Shown piece by piece: positions 1 through 7,177 of a stretch of 56,143 bases of DNA. The number at the start of each line of letters is the position of its first letter. The first letter of the stretch is position 1. This DNA comes from CBDHDN01 sp965261585 (lineage in GTDB: Bacteria > Pseudomonadota > Alphaproteobacteria > UBA6615): NCBI GenBank assembly GCA_965261585.1, contig CBDHDN010000074.1:1-56143 (forward strand), written 5' to 3'. The position numbers and the translations under genes were made by a program. The notes beneath the pieces are model-generated. The model was not told the origin of the DNA. It saw only the letters and a program-made list of their open reading frames with translations, and did not search any database.

Positions 1-621
1 CCGTCGCGCCTCGGGCCGGTTGGCATAGAGGGCCTCGAGCCACCCGGGCGTAGAGAAGACGCTATAGCCGCCGAACGCCGTCTTGATAGTGCCGCCGATG
101 GTGACGCCGACGCCACGGGTGGCGAACCCGCCGGCCACGTTGAGGGTGAACAGCTGCAACAGGTACAGCGCCCTGATGGACGGATGGGCCGGCAGCACGA
201 CCTCCTTGTCGGCGCGCGGGTGCAGCGTGTAGACGTGGTGATAGGTGTGGCTCATCGCGTATTCGTGGAAATTCCACCACGCGAGCACGCTGTAGACCCG
301 CAGGAACAGCGCGTTCAGCCACCGGGTCTTGAACACGGTGCCGTGGCCCAGCTCGTGGCAGGCATAGAGGAAGTTCGAGGCGACGGTGCCGTGGGCGAAC
401 AGCGCCAACGCGAAGCCGGGCCATAGCTGCTGGGTGAAGAAATTGTAAGCGAGCGCCGCGGTGACCCCCGCCAGCGCCAGATGGCCGAGCGTCTGGAACC
501 ACCCCTGCAGATCGCTTTTCTGCATGACGCCGCGGAGCGTCGCCCGGTCGATCGGACAGCGGTACCAGTCGACTCTGAAGCTCTTGAAGAGTTCGTCCAG
601 GGACTCGCTGGTGGTACTCAT
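1..621 (-). CDS. Fatty acid desaturase, 3' end outside window
   Basis: The reverse frame from the ATG at 619-621 is open to the window edge (207 codons), so the C-terminus is missing. It encodes a membrane di-iron desaturase-type protein. The first histidine box HELGH is at residues 89-93 and the second, HTYHH, at about 125-129; the third box would lie in the missing part. A hydrophobic segment at about residues 45-85 precedes box 1. Proteins of this fold insert double bonds or hydroxyl groups into acyl chains or carotenoids at the inner membrane. The substrate cannot be told. A second, complete desaturase lies at 7178-8173; the two share the layout of box 1 followed closely by box 2 but are clearly diverged. 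Confidence 0.85.
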   Translation of the reverse strand, partial: MSTTSESLDELFKSFRVDWYRCPIDRATLRGVMQKSDLQGWFQTLGHLALAGVTAALAYNFFTQQLWPGFALALFAHGTVASNFLYACHELGHGTVFKTRWLNALFLRVYSVLAWWNFHEYAMSHTYHHVYTLHPRADKEVVLPAHPSIRALYLLQLFTLNVAGGFATRGVGVTIGGTIKTAFGGYSVFSTPGWLEALYANRPEARR

Positions 622-1040
622 CCGACCTTCCCCGAGTGGCGGACCGTTGCTTCGCTCGATACGACAGCGCCGCCGATTGGTCCTGGGATAGTCTGCGCGC
701 CGAGGGGTCCGGTCCGACCGCCCGGCGCGCAGCGGCCAAAGTACCGTGACCGCAGGTTGGGGTTCAAGACGCGGTTCCTGACCACGTCGATTTTGCTCTT
801 ATCGATAACCGCGGGGGCCGTCAGGATGTGGTTCGACGGAATCATGACAAAGTCCATCCTGAAAGTGGTCATGGACACCGGCGACCGCGACACTGCTTGA
901 TCATGGTCAGAAGATCGCCGAGGGTCGGCCCAGTGAGGCAAAGAGGACCACGGGCGCGTCATCGAGGCCGATCTCGGCCGGGTAATGGACGACGAGGAGA
1001 TCCGCGCCGCTTTCCAGGCCTAGGAACCGAGCTGAAGCCA
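622..1040. other. Intergenic region with possible gene remnant
   Basis: This 419-bp divergent region separates the desaturase from the LacI-type gene. No complete gene was found. At 955-1023 the plus strand reads like the tail of a decayed protein (RVIEADLGRVMDDEEIRAAF, then one more residue pair and TAG) that ends just before the regulator. No upstream part in the same frame looks like protein. No clear promoter could be assigned. Confidence 0.4.
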
Positions 1041-2060
1041 ATGAGTAGAGCTGGACGCGCCCGCGTCATCGATATTGCCCAGGAGGCCGGCGTCAGCATC
1101 GCCACGGTCGATCGCGTGCTCAACAAGCGCGCCGGCGTGCGGCCGATGACGGCCGAGCGGGTCATCGAGGCGGCGGAGCGGCTGCGCACCGGCGCGGCCA
1201 CGGGCGAGGCCCGGCGCGCGACGGGCCTGACCTTCGATTTCATTCTGCCGGCCGACGCCGGCCTCGGCATGGTCGATCTGCACGGCTTCATCGAGCAGGC
1301 CGGCCAGGCTCACGGCGTGACGACGCGATGCCACACGGTCGAGCGCATCAACCCGGTGGCCATGGCCCAGGCCATTCAGGCCGCGGGCGCGGACGCATCC
1401 GACGGCATCGGCTTCCATGCGCTGGAGCATCCGCTGGTACGCGAGGCGGTCGACCGGCTGGCCGTTCAGGGCGTGCCGGCGGTCGCCATGCTCTCGGACC
1501 TCGCCAGCTCGCGGCGCGTCGGTTATGTCGGCATGGACAACCGGGCCGCCGGCCGGACCGCCGGCTACCTGATGGGGCGGTTCCTATGCGGTGCGGCTGG
1601 CAAGGTCGCGATTCTCGCCGGCAGCACCCGCTACCGCAGTCATGAGGAGCGCGAGATGGGTTTCCGCAGCGTCGTGCGGGACAGCTTCCCGGCGCTGCAG
1701 ACCATGGAACTGCTGGTCGGCAAGGATGCGCCGGAGGCCAACTACGCGCACACCACCGAGCTGCTCAAGCACCATGCCGATCTGTTGGGGATCTATAATC
1801 TCGGGTCCGGCAACCGGGGCATCGTGCAGGCGCTGCGCGAACGCGGCGCCAAGTCCACCGTGACCTTCATCGGCCACAACCTGACGTCGGCGACGCGCGA
1901 GTATCTGCTGGAAGGCGCGATGGACGCGATTATCCATCAGGACCTGGCGCGCGAAGCGCAGGCGGCGGTGCAGATGCTGCTCAACCAGCACGGCGCGTCG
2001 CCGGCCGTGTTCGGTGGCGTACCGGTGGAGATCTTCGTCCGCGAGAACATCATCAGCTGA
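1041..2060 (+). CDS. LacI-family transcriptional regulator
   Basis: A 339-residue protein starting at the ATG at 1041. This start puts the LacI-type helix-turn-helix at the N-terminus (residues ~8-35, with VIDIAQEAGVSIATVDRVLN and the following hinge region). The rest is a periplasmic-binding-protein-like sensor domain of the kind that binds sugars. An in-frame start further upstream would add about 70 low-complexity residues and is unlikely. By family, it is a DNA-binding dimer that releases its operator when a sugar binds. Its regulon is not evident: it is divergent from the truncated desaturase, and the next downstream sequence is an insertion element. The isomerase/oxidoreductase operon at 9.4-11.7 kb is a possible but unproven target. 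Confidence 0.85.
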   Translation: MSRAGRARVIDIAQEAGVSIATVDRVLNKRAGVRPMTAERVIEAAERLRTGAATGEARRATGLTFDFILPADAGLGMVDLHGFIEQAGQAHGVTTRCHTVERINPVAMAQAIQAAGADASDGIGFHALEHPLVREAVDRLAVQGVPAVAMLSDLASSRRVGYVGMDNRAAGRTAGYLMGRFLCGAAGKVAILAGSTRYRSHEEREMGFRSVVRDSFPALQTMELLVGKDAPEANYAHTTELLKHHADLLGIYNLGSGNRGIVQALRERGAKSTVTFIGHNLTSATREYLLEGAMDAIIHQDLAREAQAAVQMLLNQHGASPAVFGGVPVEIFVRENIIS

Positions 2061-2093
2061 GCGCTTTGGTGCCAGAATCGCCAGTCGGCGCTT

Positions 2094-2121
2094 CGCCCCC
2101 CACCCCGACCCTCCCCCACAA
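2094..2121. repeat. Left half of REP-like palindrome with IS1595 target copy
   Basis: A GC-rich REP-like sequence (CCCCACCCCGACCCTCCCCC...) just after the LacI-type gene. It is interrupted at 2122 by the IS1595 element; 2114-2121 (CCCCACAA) is the left target duplication. Its continuation is at 7072-7160. Confidence 0.6.
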
Positions 2122-2185
2122 GGGTAATTATATACTTGACTGAACGTCAGCCAGAGCCCATATTGAGTTACAAGGAGTTAGGCTC

Positions 2186-3148
2186 ATGGCTGACATATCA
2201 AACCCTGCCTTCCACGACGAGAACAAAGCGCGCGCCTTCCTAGAGGCGCAACGCTGGCCCGATGGTCCGTTCTGCCCCTTCTGCGGCCAGTTCGAAACCG
2301 TGAAGGGCCTGCCGCCCAAGGGCTCGATGGGCAAGGGCTGGTATCACTGCCGCGAGTGCCGCAAGAAGTTCACCGTCCGTGTCGGTACGCTCTATGAGCG
2401 CAGCCATGTGCCGCTGCATAAGTGGCTGATGGCCACGCACCTGATGTGCGCCAGCAAGAAGGGCATCAGCAGCCACCAGCTACACCGCATGCTCGGTGTC
2501 ACCTACAAGACTGCGTGGTTCATGTCGCATCGTATCCGCGAAGCCATGCGCGAGATCAATCCCAAGGCGCTTGGCGGTCGCGGCAAGATCGTCGAAGCCG
2601 ATGAGACATTCATCGGCGGCAAAGAGAAGAACAAGCATCTCAGCAAGCGCACCAGCGCCGTAGGCGGCCAGGGCAAGGAGATCGCTTTCTCATTGGTCGA
2701 GCGCGGCGGTTCCGTGCGCTCGCACCATGTATCGAGTGTCAGCAGGAAGACCCTTCGTCCGATCCTCTACACGCAGATCAGCCGCGCGTCCACGCTGATG
2801 ACCGACGACGCTGGGCAGTACCGAGACAGCATGACACGCGGCTTCGCTCGCCACGAAGCAGTCAACCACGGCATTGGCGAATACGTTCGTGGCGATGCCC
2901 ACACCAACACCGCTGAAGGCTATTTCTCGATCCTCAAGCGCGGGATCACTGGCGTCTATCATCACGTCAGCGAAAAGCACCTAATGCGCTACTTGGGTGA
3001 ATTCGATTTCCGCTACAACGAGCGCTCGGCACTTGGCGTCACGGACGAAGACCGCACCCTTAAAGCCATCAAATGCATCGAGGGTAAGCGCCTCACCTAT
3101 CGGCGGACTAATCAAGGGCGAGCGAGCGAAACTCCGCTTCACTCATAA
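2186..3148 (+). CDS. IS1595-family transposase
   Basis: A 320-residue transposase. An N-terminal zinc ribbon (CPFCG at ~residues 30-34, then CREC at ~56-59) precedes the ISXO2-like DDE domain, with the acidic stretch EADETFIGG at ~136-144 and later catalytic-region motifs (MTDDAGQYR, NTAEGYFSILKRGITG). It starts 64 bp inside the left inverted repeat and runs toward the passenger genes. Full length with no frameshift, so possibly active. The C-terminal ~20 residues are basic and low in conservation. Confidence 0.93.
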   Translation: MADISNPAFHDENKARAFLEAQRWPDGPFCPFCGQFETVKGLPPKGSMGKGWYHCRECRKKFTVRVGTLYERSHVPLHKWLMATHLMCASKKGISSHQLHRMLGVTYKTAWFMSHRIREAMREINPKALGGRGKIVEADETFIGGKEKNKHLSKRTSAVGGQGKEIAFSLVERGGSVRSHHVSSVSRKTLRPILYTQISRASTLMTDDAGQYRDSMTRGFARHEAVNHGIGEYVRGDAHTNTAEGYFSILKRGITGVYHHVSEKHLMRYLGEFDFRYNERSALGVTDEDRTLKAIKCIEGKRLTYRRTNQGRASETPLHS

Positions 3149-3259
3149 AAAACTGCGTACGATCCTCGCGTCGCTATTTTTCCGTTGACTCCCGCCGAGT
3201 CGTTGAGTCCATCTGCACGATGAGCACGAGCGAGTCGGTCAAGGGCGATCCTCAAACGA

Positions 3260-4620
3260 TGTCGGTAACACGCGATATGTCCGGTTTATGTACCAGATGA
3301 TCTGTCCGGTTTTAGAACGCCTCCAAGCCATGGAGGGAGGCGATGCGTCGGACGGCAGGTACAGGGACTGAGATTGATGAAGTTCGAGGAGGTTTACGGG
3401 CGCACCCATCGGGGTGGCTTGAGCCAGGCGGAGGCGGCGGAGGTTCTGGGTGTCTCGGAGCGCACCTTCCGGCGCTGGCGCGACCGCTACGAGGCGGAGG
3501 GAGCCGACGGTCTCTACGACCGCCGCCTGGGCCGCCTCTCGGCGCGGCGCGCGCCGGTGGACGAGGTGGCGCGGGTGCTGGAGTTGTTCGACACCCGCTA
3601 CTGGGACTTCACGGCCAAGCACTTCCACGAGAAGCTGGTGGCCGATCACGGCTTCAAGCGCAGCTACAACTGGCTGCGGCTGAGCTTGCAAGCCCATGGG
3701 CGCAGGCGCGCGGCGCCCAGGCGTGGGGCGCACCGGCGCAAGCGGCCGCGCCGTGCCCTGCCCGGCATGATGTTGCACCAGGACGGCTCGAGCCACGAGT
3801 GGGTCCCCGGTCGATGGTGGGACCTGATCGTCACCATGGACGATGCGACCAGCGATATCTACTCGGCCTTCTTCGTCGCCGAAGAGGGCACCATGTCGAG
3901 CTTCCAGGGGGTGTCCGAGGCAATCCGGGCCAAGGGCCTGTTCTGCTCGCTCTACGCCGACCGCGCCAGCCACTACTGGAACACGCCCGAGGCCGGCGGC
4001 AAGGTGGACAAGGACACCCCGACCCAGGTCGGCCGCGCCCTGGCGCAGCTCGGCATCGAGTTGATCCCGGCCTACTCGCCCGAGGCAAGGGGGCGCTCGG
4101 AGCGCATGTTCGGCACCTTGCAGAAGCGCCTGCCCCAGGAACTCAGGCTCGCCGGCATCACCGACATGGTCGAGGCCAACCGCTTCCTCAAGGAGGTCTT
4201 CCTGCCACAACACAACGCCCGCTTCGCGACCCCGGCCGAGGACCAGGGCACCGCCTTCGTCCCCTTCACCGGCGCGCTCGGCGATATCCTGTGCATCCAC
4301 GAGGAACGCACCGTCTCAAACGACAACACGGTGCGCTACAAGCGCCTGGCACTTCAGATCCCCGCCGGCCGCCACCGCCGCCATTACGTCAAGGCCAGGG
4401 TCCGCGTCCACGAATACCCCGACGGCACAATGGCCGTCTTCCATGGACCGCGATGTCTGGCGCGATACCACGCCGATGGCCAACCGATCGACAGCCAAAC
4501 CCGCGAGGCCGCGTGACCCGCTTCGACGCGACCGACCACTTCCCCACAGGGCCAGAAACCGCAACAGAAGCGGTCAACTCATATGGTACATAAACCGGTC
4601 AACTCAGAATGTTCTCGACA
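3260..4620 (+). mobile_element. IS1202/ISNCY-like element with 17-bp target duplication
   Basis: A 1361-bp insertion inside the IS1595 element. The ends form an imperfect inverted repeat of about 50 bp beginning TGTCGGTAACA on the left and TGTCGAGAACA on the right, with a shared inner block CCGGTTTATGTACCA. The 17-bp sequence GGGCGATCCTCAAACGA occurs directly on both sides (3243-3259 and 4621-4637). From memory, long duplications of 15-18 bp fit the ISTde1-type subgroup of IS1202-related elements; that assignment is inference. Confidence 0.75.
3377..4516 (+). CDS. Transposase, IS1202/ISNCY type (rve integrase fold)
   Basis: A 379-residue transposase read from the ATG at 3377; a TTG just before it would add one residue. 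An N-terminal helix-turn-helix (LSQAEAAEVLGVSERTFRRW, ~residues 15-34) is followed by an RNase-H-like catalytic core: an HQDGSSHEW region around residue 135, DDATSDIYSAFF around 155, and YSPEARGRSERMFGTLQ around 235-250 carrying the late glutamate. The C-terminus is basic. The frame is intact from end to end, so the element may be functional. It fills nearly all of the element between the terminal repeats. Confidence 0.85.
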   Translation: MKFEEVYGRTHRGGLSQAEAAEVLGVSERTFRRWRDRYEAEGADGLYDRRLGRLSARRAPVDEVARVLELFDTRYWDFTAKHFHEKLVADHGFKRSYNWLRLSLQAHGRRRAAPRRGAHRRKRPRRALPGMMLHQDGSSHEWVPGRWWDLIVTMDDATSDIYSAFFVAEEGTMSSFQGVSEAIRAKGLFCSLYADRASHYWNTPEAGGKVDKDTPTQVGRALAQLGIELIPAYSPEARGRSERMFGTLQKRLPQELRLAGITDMVEANRFLKEVFLPQHNARFATPAEDQGTAFVPFTGALGDILCIHEERTVSNDNTVRYKRLALQIPAGRHRRHYVKARVRVHEYPDGTMAVFHGPRCLARYHADGQPIDSQTREAA

Positions 4621-4647
4621 GGGCGATCCTCAAACGAGGATGAGACC

Positions 4648-4884
4648 GTGACCAAGAAGAAGCGCATCATCGATGCCCGCGCGGACGGCGAGGGCGATAT
4701 CACTCACGTCAAGTTCAAGGGCAACTCACGGTTCACACCGGTTGAGCAGGCTATCCCAATGGCCGAGCGCGGTGAGATCGAGAACACCCACGTCGTTCGC
4801 GCACGGGACAAGAAGGTGCATCTTCGCACGAACCCAGACCGCAGCGAGTCCAACAACCTAGACGACATGGCCGGCGACACCTAA
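4648..4884 (+). CDS. DUF3892 domain protein (IS1595 passenger)
   Basis: A 78-residue protein starting at GTG 4648, chosen because GAGG lies 9 bp upstream and an earlier start would sit in the IS1202-like terminus. It has a basic N-terminus (TKKKRIIDARADGEGDITHV) followed by the small DUF3892-type fold with FTPVEQAIPMAERGEIENTHVV; the acidic tail is SESNNLDDMAGDT. The family's function is unknown. It is the first gene after the transposase inside the IS1595 element; its stop overlaps the end of the opposite gene at 4881-5141 by 4 bp. The IS1202-like insertion lies immediately upstream and probably separated it from its original promoter. Confidence 0.7.
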   Translation: MTKKKRIIDARADGEGDITHVKFKGNSRFTPVEQAIPMAERGEIENTHVVRARDKKVHLRTNPDRSESNNLDDMAGDT

Positions 4885-5141
4885 CGACGGTATGTGAACT
4901 CAGGCTCCATCACCCGGCCGGCGCGGTAGTCGTCAGGATTAAGGTAGAGGTCAGCGGTGATGGAGCCGTCCTCGTTGGCGTGCTGATTGCCGGCGATGCG
5001 CATTGCGTGCCCAATCACTAGAAAGCAATCACCGGGCCGCAGTACGTCCGCAGGCTCTTGGGTACGCGGCCTAGGTGGCGTCGTCAGAAAGTGGCGCACC
5101 ACCTTCTGAAACTTTGTATCACCATCTGTCTGCTTTGCCAT
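4881..5141 (-). CDS. Small hypothetical protein (IS1595 passenger)
   Basis: An 86-residue protein of unknown function. The N-terminus is charged (AKQTDGDTKFQKVVRHFL) and followed by a proline-rich TTPPRPRTQEP stretch; a beta-rich region with GDCFLVIGHAMRIAGNQ and DLYLNPDDY follows. No signal peptide or membrane segment. Its ATG (complement of 5139-5141) overlaps the ATG of the divergent HEPN-like gene (5140-5142) within one CATG, so the two genes share a single start region. It ends convergently on the DUF3892 gene. The tight packing suggests a real gene carried as cargo. Confidence 0.55.
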   Translation of the reverse strand: MAKQTDGDTKFQKVVRHFLTTPPRPRTQEPADVLRPGDCFLVIGHAMRIAGNQHANEDGSITADLYLNPDDYRAGRVMEPEFTYRR

Positions 5142-5170
5142 GCCGAACGAAAATCCCTACGACGAAATGG

Positions 5171-6426
5171 CTAGCCCGGATTTCTCACACGGAGTAGTGC
5201 ATCGGGGCCCCGAATCAGCGAAAGTGATTGTTGCAACAAGAACTTAAGCTGAGACGGAGGATCTCCCCGATGCCAACAGAGTGTATCTCGGATCTGTTCG
5301 GATTTGCACGCGTTGAGAGCCGGCGCGTTGAGGCAGCGTTTGACGGCGGTGCGGTGACGTCGAACGGCGGCGCGCTTTTGCTGGGGGCCACGGAGCGGGC
5401 GATTGGCCTGGTCGCGGGGTTTGCGCGATGTTTCCAGGACGGCCGCGATCCGGCGTTGACGGAGCACAGCGTCGCGACGCTGGTCGGCCAACGTGTGTTC
5501 GCCCTGGCGCTGGGTTACGAGGACCTGATCGACCACGACGAGCTGCGCCATGATCCGGTGATGGCGGTGCTCGCCGGCAAGCTCGAGGCGCGGCGGGCGG
5601 ACTGCGCGCCGCTCGCCGGCAAGTCGACGCTGAACCGGCTGGAGCACGCGCCGTCGGGGGCGCCGTCGCGCTATCACAAGATCGGCCACGACGCGGCGGC
5701 GATCGAGCGCCAGTTCGTCGCGCTGTTCTTGGCCGCGCACCGGCAAGCCGGCCCGCCGCTACCAGGAGCTGGTGTGGACGACGCGTAAGAGCTGGAGCCG
5801 CGAACGCCGCGTCGTCGCCAAGGCCGAATGGACCCACGGTAAGGCCAATCCGCGCTTCGTCGTCACCTCGCTCGGCACCGGCGAGGTCAAGGCCCGCCGG
5901 CTCTATGAAAAGGTCTATTGCGCCCGCGGCGACATGGAGAACCGCATCAAGGAATGCCAGGCCGATCTGTTCGCCGACCGCACTTCGGCTGCCACCATGC
6001 GGGCCAACCAGCTGCGCTTGTGGTTCGCCGCCATGGCCTATGCGCTGCTCTGCGCGCTGCGCCGCATCGCCCTCAAGCACACCCGCTTCGCCCGCGCCAC
6101 CTGCGGCACCATCCGCTTGAAGCTGTTGAAGATCGGCGCCCAGGTGCGCCGCTCCGTCCGCCGCGTCAAGTTCGCAATGGCGTCTTCGTTCCCCTACCAG
6201 CAGGAATACCGCCTGGCTCACCATCGATTATGCAACGCCACCGGCTGACCCCAGCAGCCGGCCTCCGCCCGTCCCGTCAACCACACAGGATCAACTCCAG
6301 CCTCAGACCACCGCCAGCAGCCGGCGGAACCCTCCAGACTGCCTGCTTCACAGCAACCCATCAACAGTGCCCAAGATGAACTGGCTCTCGGCCACCACCA
6401 ATCCCTCTGTGAGAAATCCGGGCTAG
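5171..6426 (+). mobile_element. IS1380-family element, copy A (404-bp internal deletion)
   Basis: Bounded by CTAG plus the inverted repeat CCCGGATTTCTCACA at both ends. It has the same sequence as copies B (42532-44191) and C (51427-53085) but is 1256 bp instead of 1660 because 404 bp are missing. In the full copies the deletion endpoints are both GCGCACCGGC, a 10-bp direct repeat of which only one copy remains here. CTAG is duplicated around the insert and its removal restores the host gene. Orientation is opposite to B and C. Confidence 0.92.
5270..6248 (+). pseudogene. IS1380 transposase, internally deleted and frameshifted
   Basis: Starts like the intact copies (MPTECISDLFGFARVESRRV) and follows them to LFLAAHR near 5745. 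It then jumps to the GKPARRYQELVWTTRKSW region in another frame because 404 bp are absent. The deleted segment contains the central catalytic region of the transposase (DLDATDD through the RADSGFAREALMAW area in the full copies). This copy can only move in trans, if at all. Apart from the deletion it differs from copies B and C by very few substitutions (for example V for A in RRVVAKAEW). Confidence 0.9.
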
Positions 6427-6851
6427 CGCTTTCAATGCGCAAATCGTTGAAATCATGAACGCTTGGGCGGGGATAGAGATTGGCTCCGCCTATCTCCTCG
6501 CGGCGATCTTGAAAACCGAAAGTCAGCTAGCGATGGCAATCCTCGGGACGGTCACCAGCTACAAGGCCCGTAGAGACATTATCACAAATACCGCCAGGAT
6601 GGTGCTGGTTAACGAGGATGACCTGAATGCCGTTGAGCGGATATGCAAGCGCCTTGCACGAGCCGCCAAGCGTCGGAACCAGATTGCCCATGCTACCTTG
6701 AGCTATCATCCTGAACATCCCGGCAAGCTGATGGTCATGAACCTAGACCCGGAAATGAAGGCAGCACTTATGCACTACAGCCTATTTTCTCCCGCTGACC
6801 TAAAGCGGGTGCTGGAGCAGTTTCAGCAACTCCATGCCGATATCGCCGCGG

Positions 6852-6986
6852 TTATCGAGCAGACACGCCGCGCCGAACGGCATGCATTGCTCGGTACACA
6901 GATGTGACTAACTCGCCCTCGCATGGGAGCACGCCAATATCGTCCGCTGCTTCTTCGCGCAAGGCAGCAAGGCCCGCCCCGACCAT
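6852..6986 (-). CDS. Possible small protein at the right end of the IS1595 element
   Basis: A short reverse frame just inside the right terminal repeat. The stretch TEVTPEMVGAGLAALREEAA followed by DDIGVLPCEGELVTSVYRAMHAV reads like a genuine small helical protein. The likely N-terminus (before the ATG at 6986) has no good start in frame, and the frame continues out through the element's end, so the gene may be truncated. Its last 56 bp overlap the HEPN-like gene on the other strand. Function unknown. Confidence 0.35.
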   Translation of the reverse strand: MVGAGLAALREEAADDIGVLPCEGELVTSVYRAMHAVRRGVSAR

Positions 6987-7071
6987 CTCGGGCGTAACTT
7001 CAGTTTTTGCGCCGGCCTGTCTAGACTGACCTTTGCATACGTGATTCTGTTCAGTCAAGTATATAAGCCCC

Positions 7072-7160
7072 CCCCACAAGGGGGGAGGGAGCATCACCGT
7101 GCCACGACGATAGAAGTTCCCCTCCCCCTTTGTGGGGGAGGCTAGGGTGGGGGGTGAAAC
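7072..7160. repeat. REP-like palindromic repeat with IS1595 target copy
   Basis: Begins with the right target duplication CCCCACAA (7072-7079) and continues as GGGGGGAGGG. It then holds an inverted partner CCCCTCCCCCTTTGTGGGGG and GGGTGGGGGGTG. With the left half at 2094-2121 it forms a two-armed GC-rich palindrome of a kind common between alphaproteobacterial genes. The IS1595 element entered one arm. Confidence 0.65.
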
Positions 7161-7177
7161 ACCGACCTAGAGCACTG

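Larger units (their letters stand above)
5140..6907 (+). pseudogene. HEPN-like gene interrupted by IS1380
   Basis: Removing the insert at 5171-6426 and keeping one CTAG joins 5140-5174 to 6427-6907 in one open frame of 171 residues: an N-terminus MPNENPYDEMAS running into AFNAQIVEIMNAWAGIEIG and onward. The protein looks all-helical. At about residues 105-110 it carries RNQIAH, which matches the RNxxxH signature of HEPN-superfamily ribonucleases, found in many toxins and anti-phage effectors. I recognise no named subfamily. The intact ancestor was cargo of the IS1595 element, divergent from the 86-residue gene with overlapping starts. In this copy only the part after the insert could be translated, for example from ATG 6455. 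Confidence 0.6.
2122..7071 (+). mobile_element. IS1595-family element with passenger genes (4950 bp)
   Basis: The inverted ends share the 17-nt core TATATACTTGACTGAAC at 2129-2145 and, inverted, at 7050-7066. Both extend outward to GGG at the tips (2122 and 7071). The element is flanked by identical 8-bp direct repeats CCCCACAA at 2114-2121 and 7072-7079; 8 bp is the usual IS1595 duplication. The transposase lies at the left end. The interior carries a DUF3892 gene, a small minus-strand gene, a HEPN-like gene and a possible short ORF, later invaded by an IS1202-like element (3260-4620) and a deleted IS1380 (5171-6426). Without those two insertions and one target copy of each, it would be about 2.3 kb. 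Passenger genes are known in this family; this set is not one I recognise. Confidence 0.85.
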
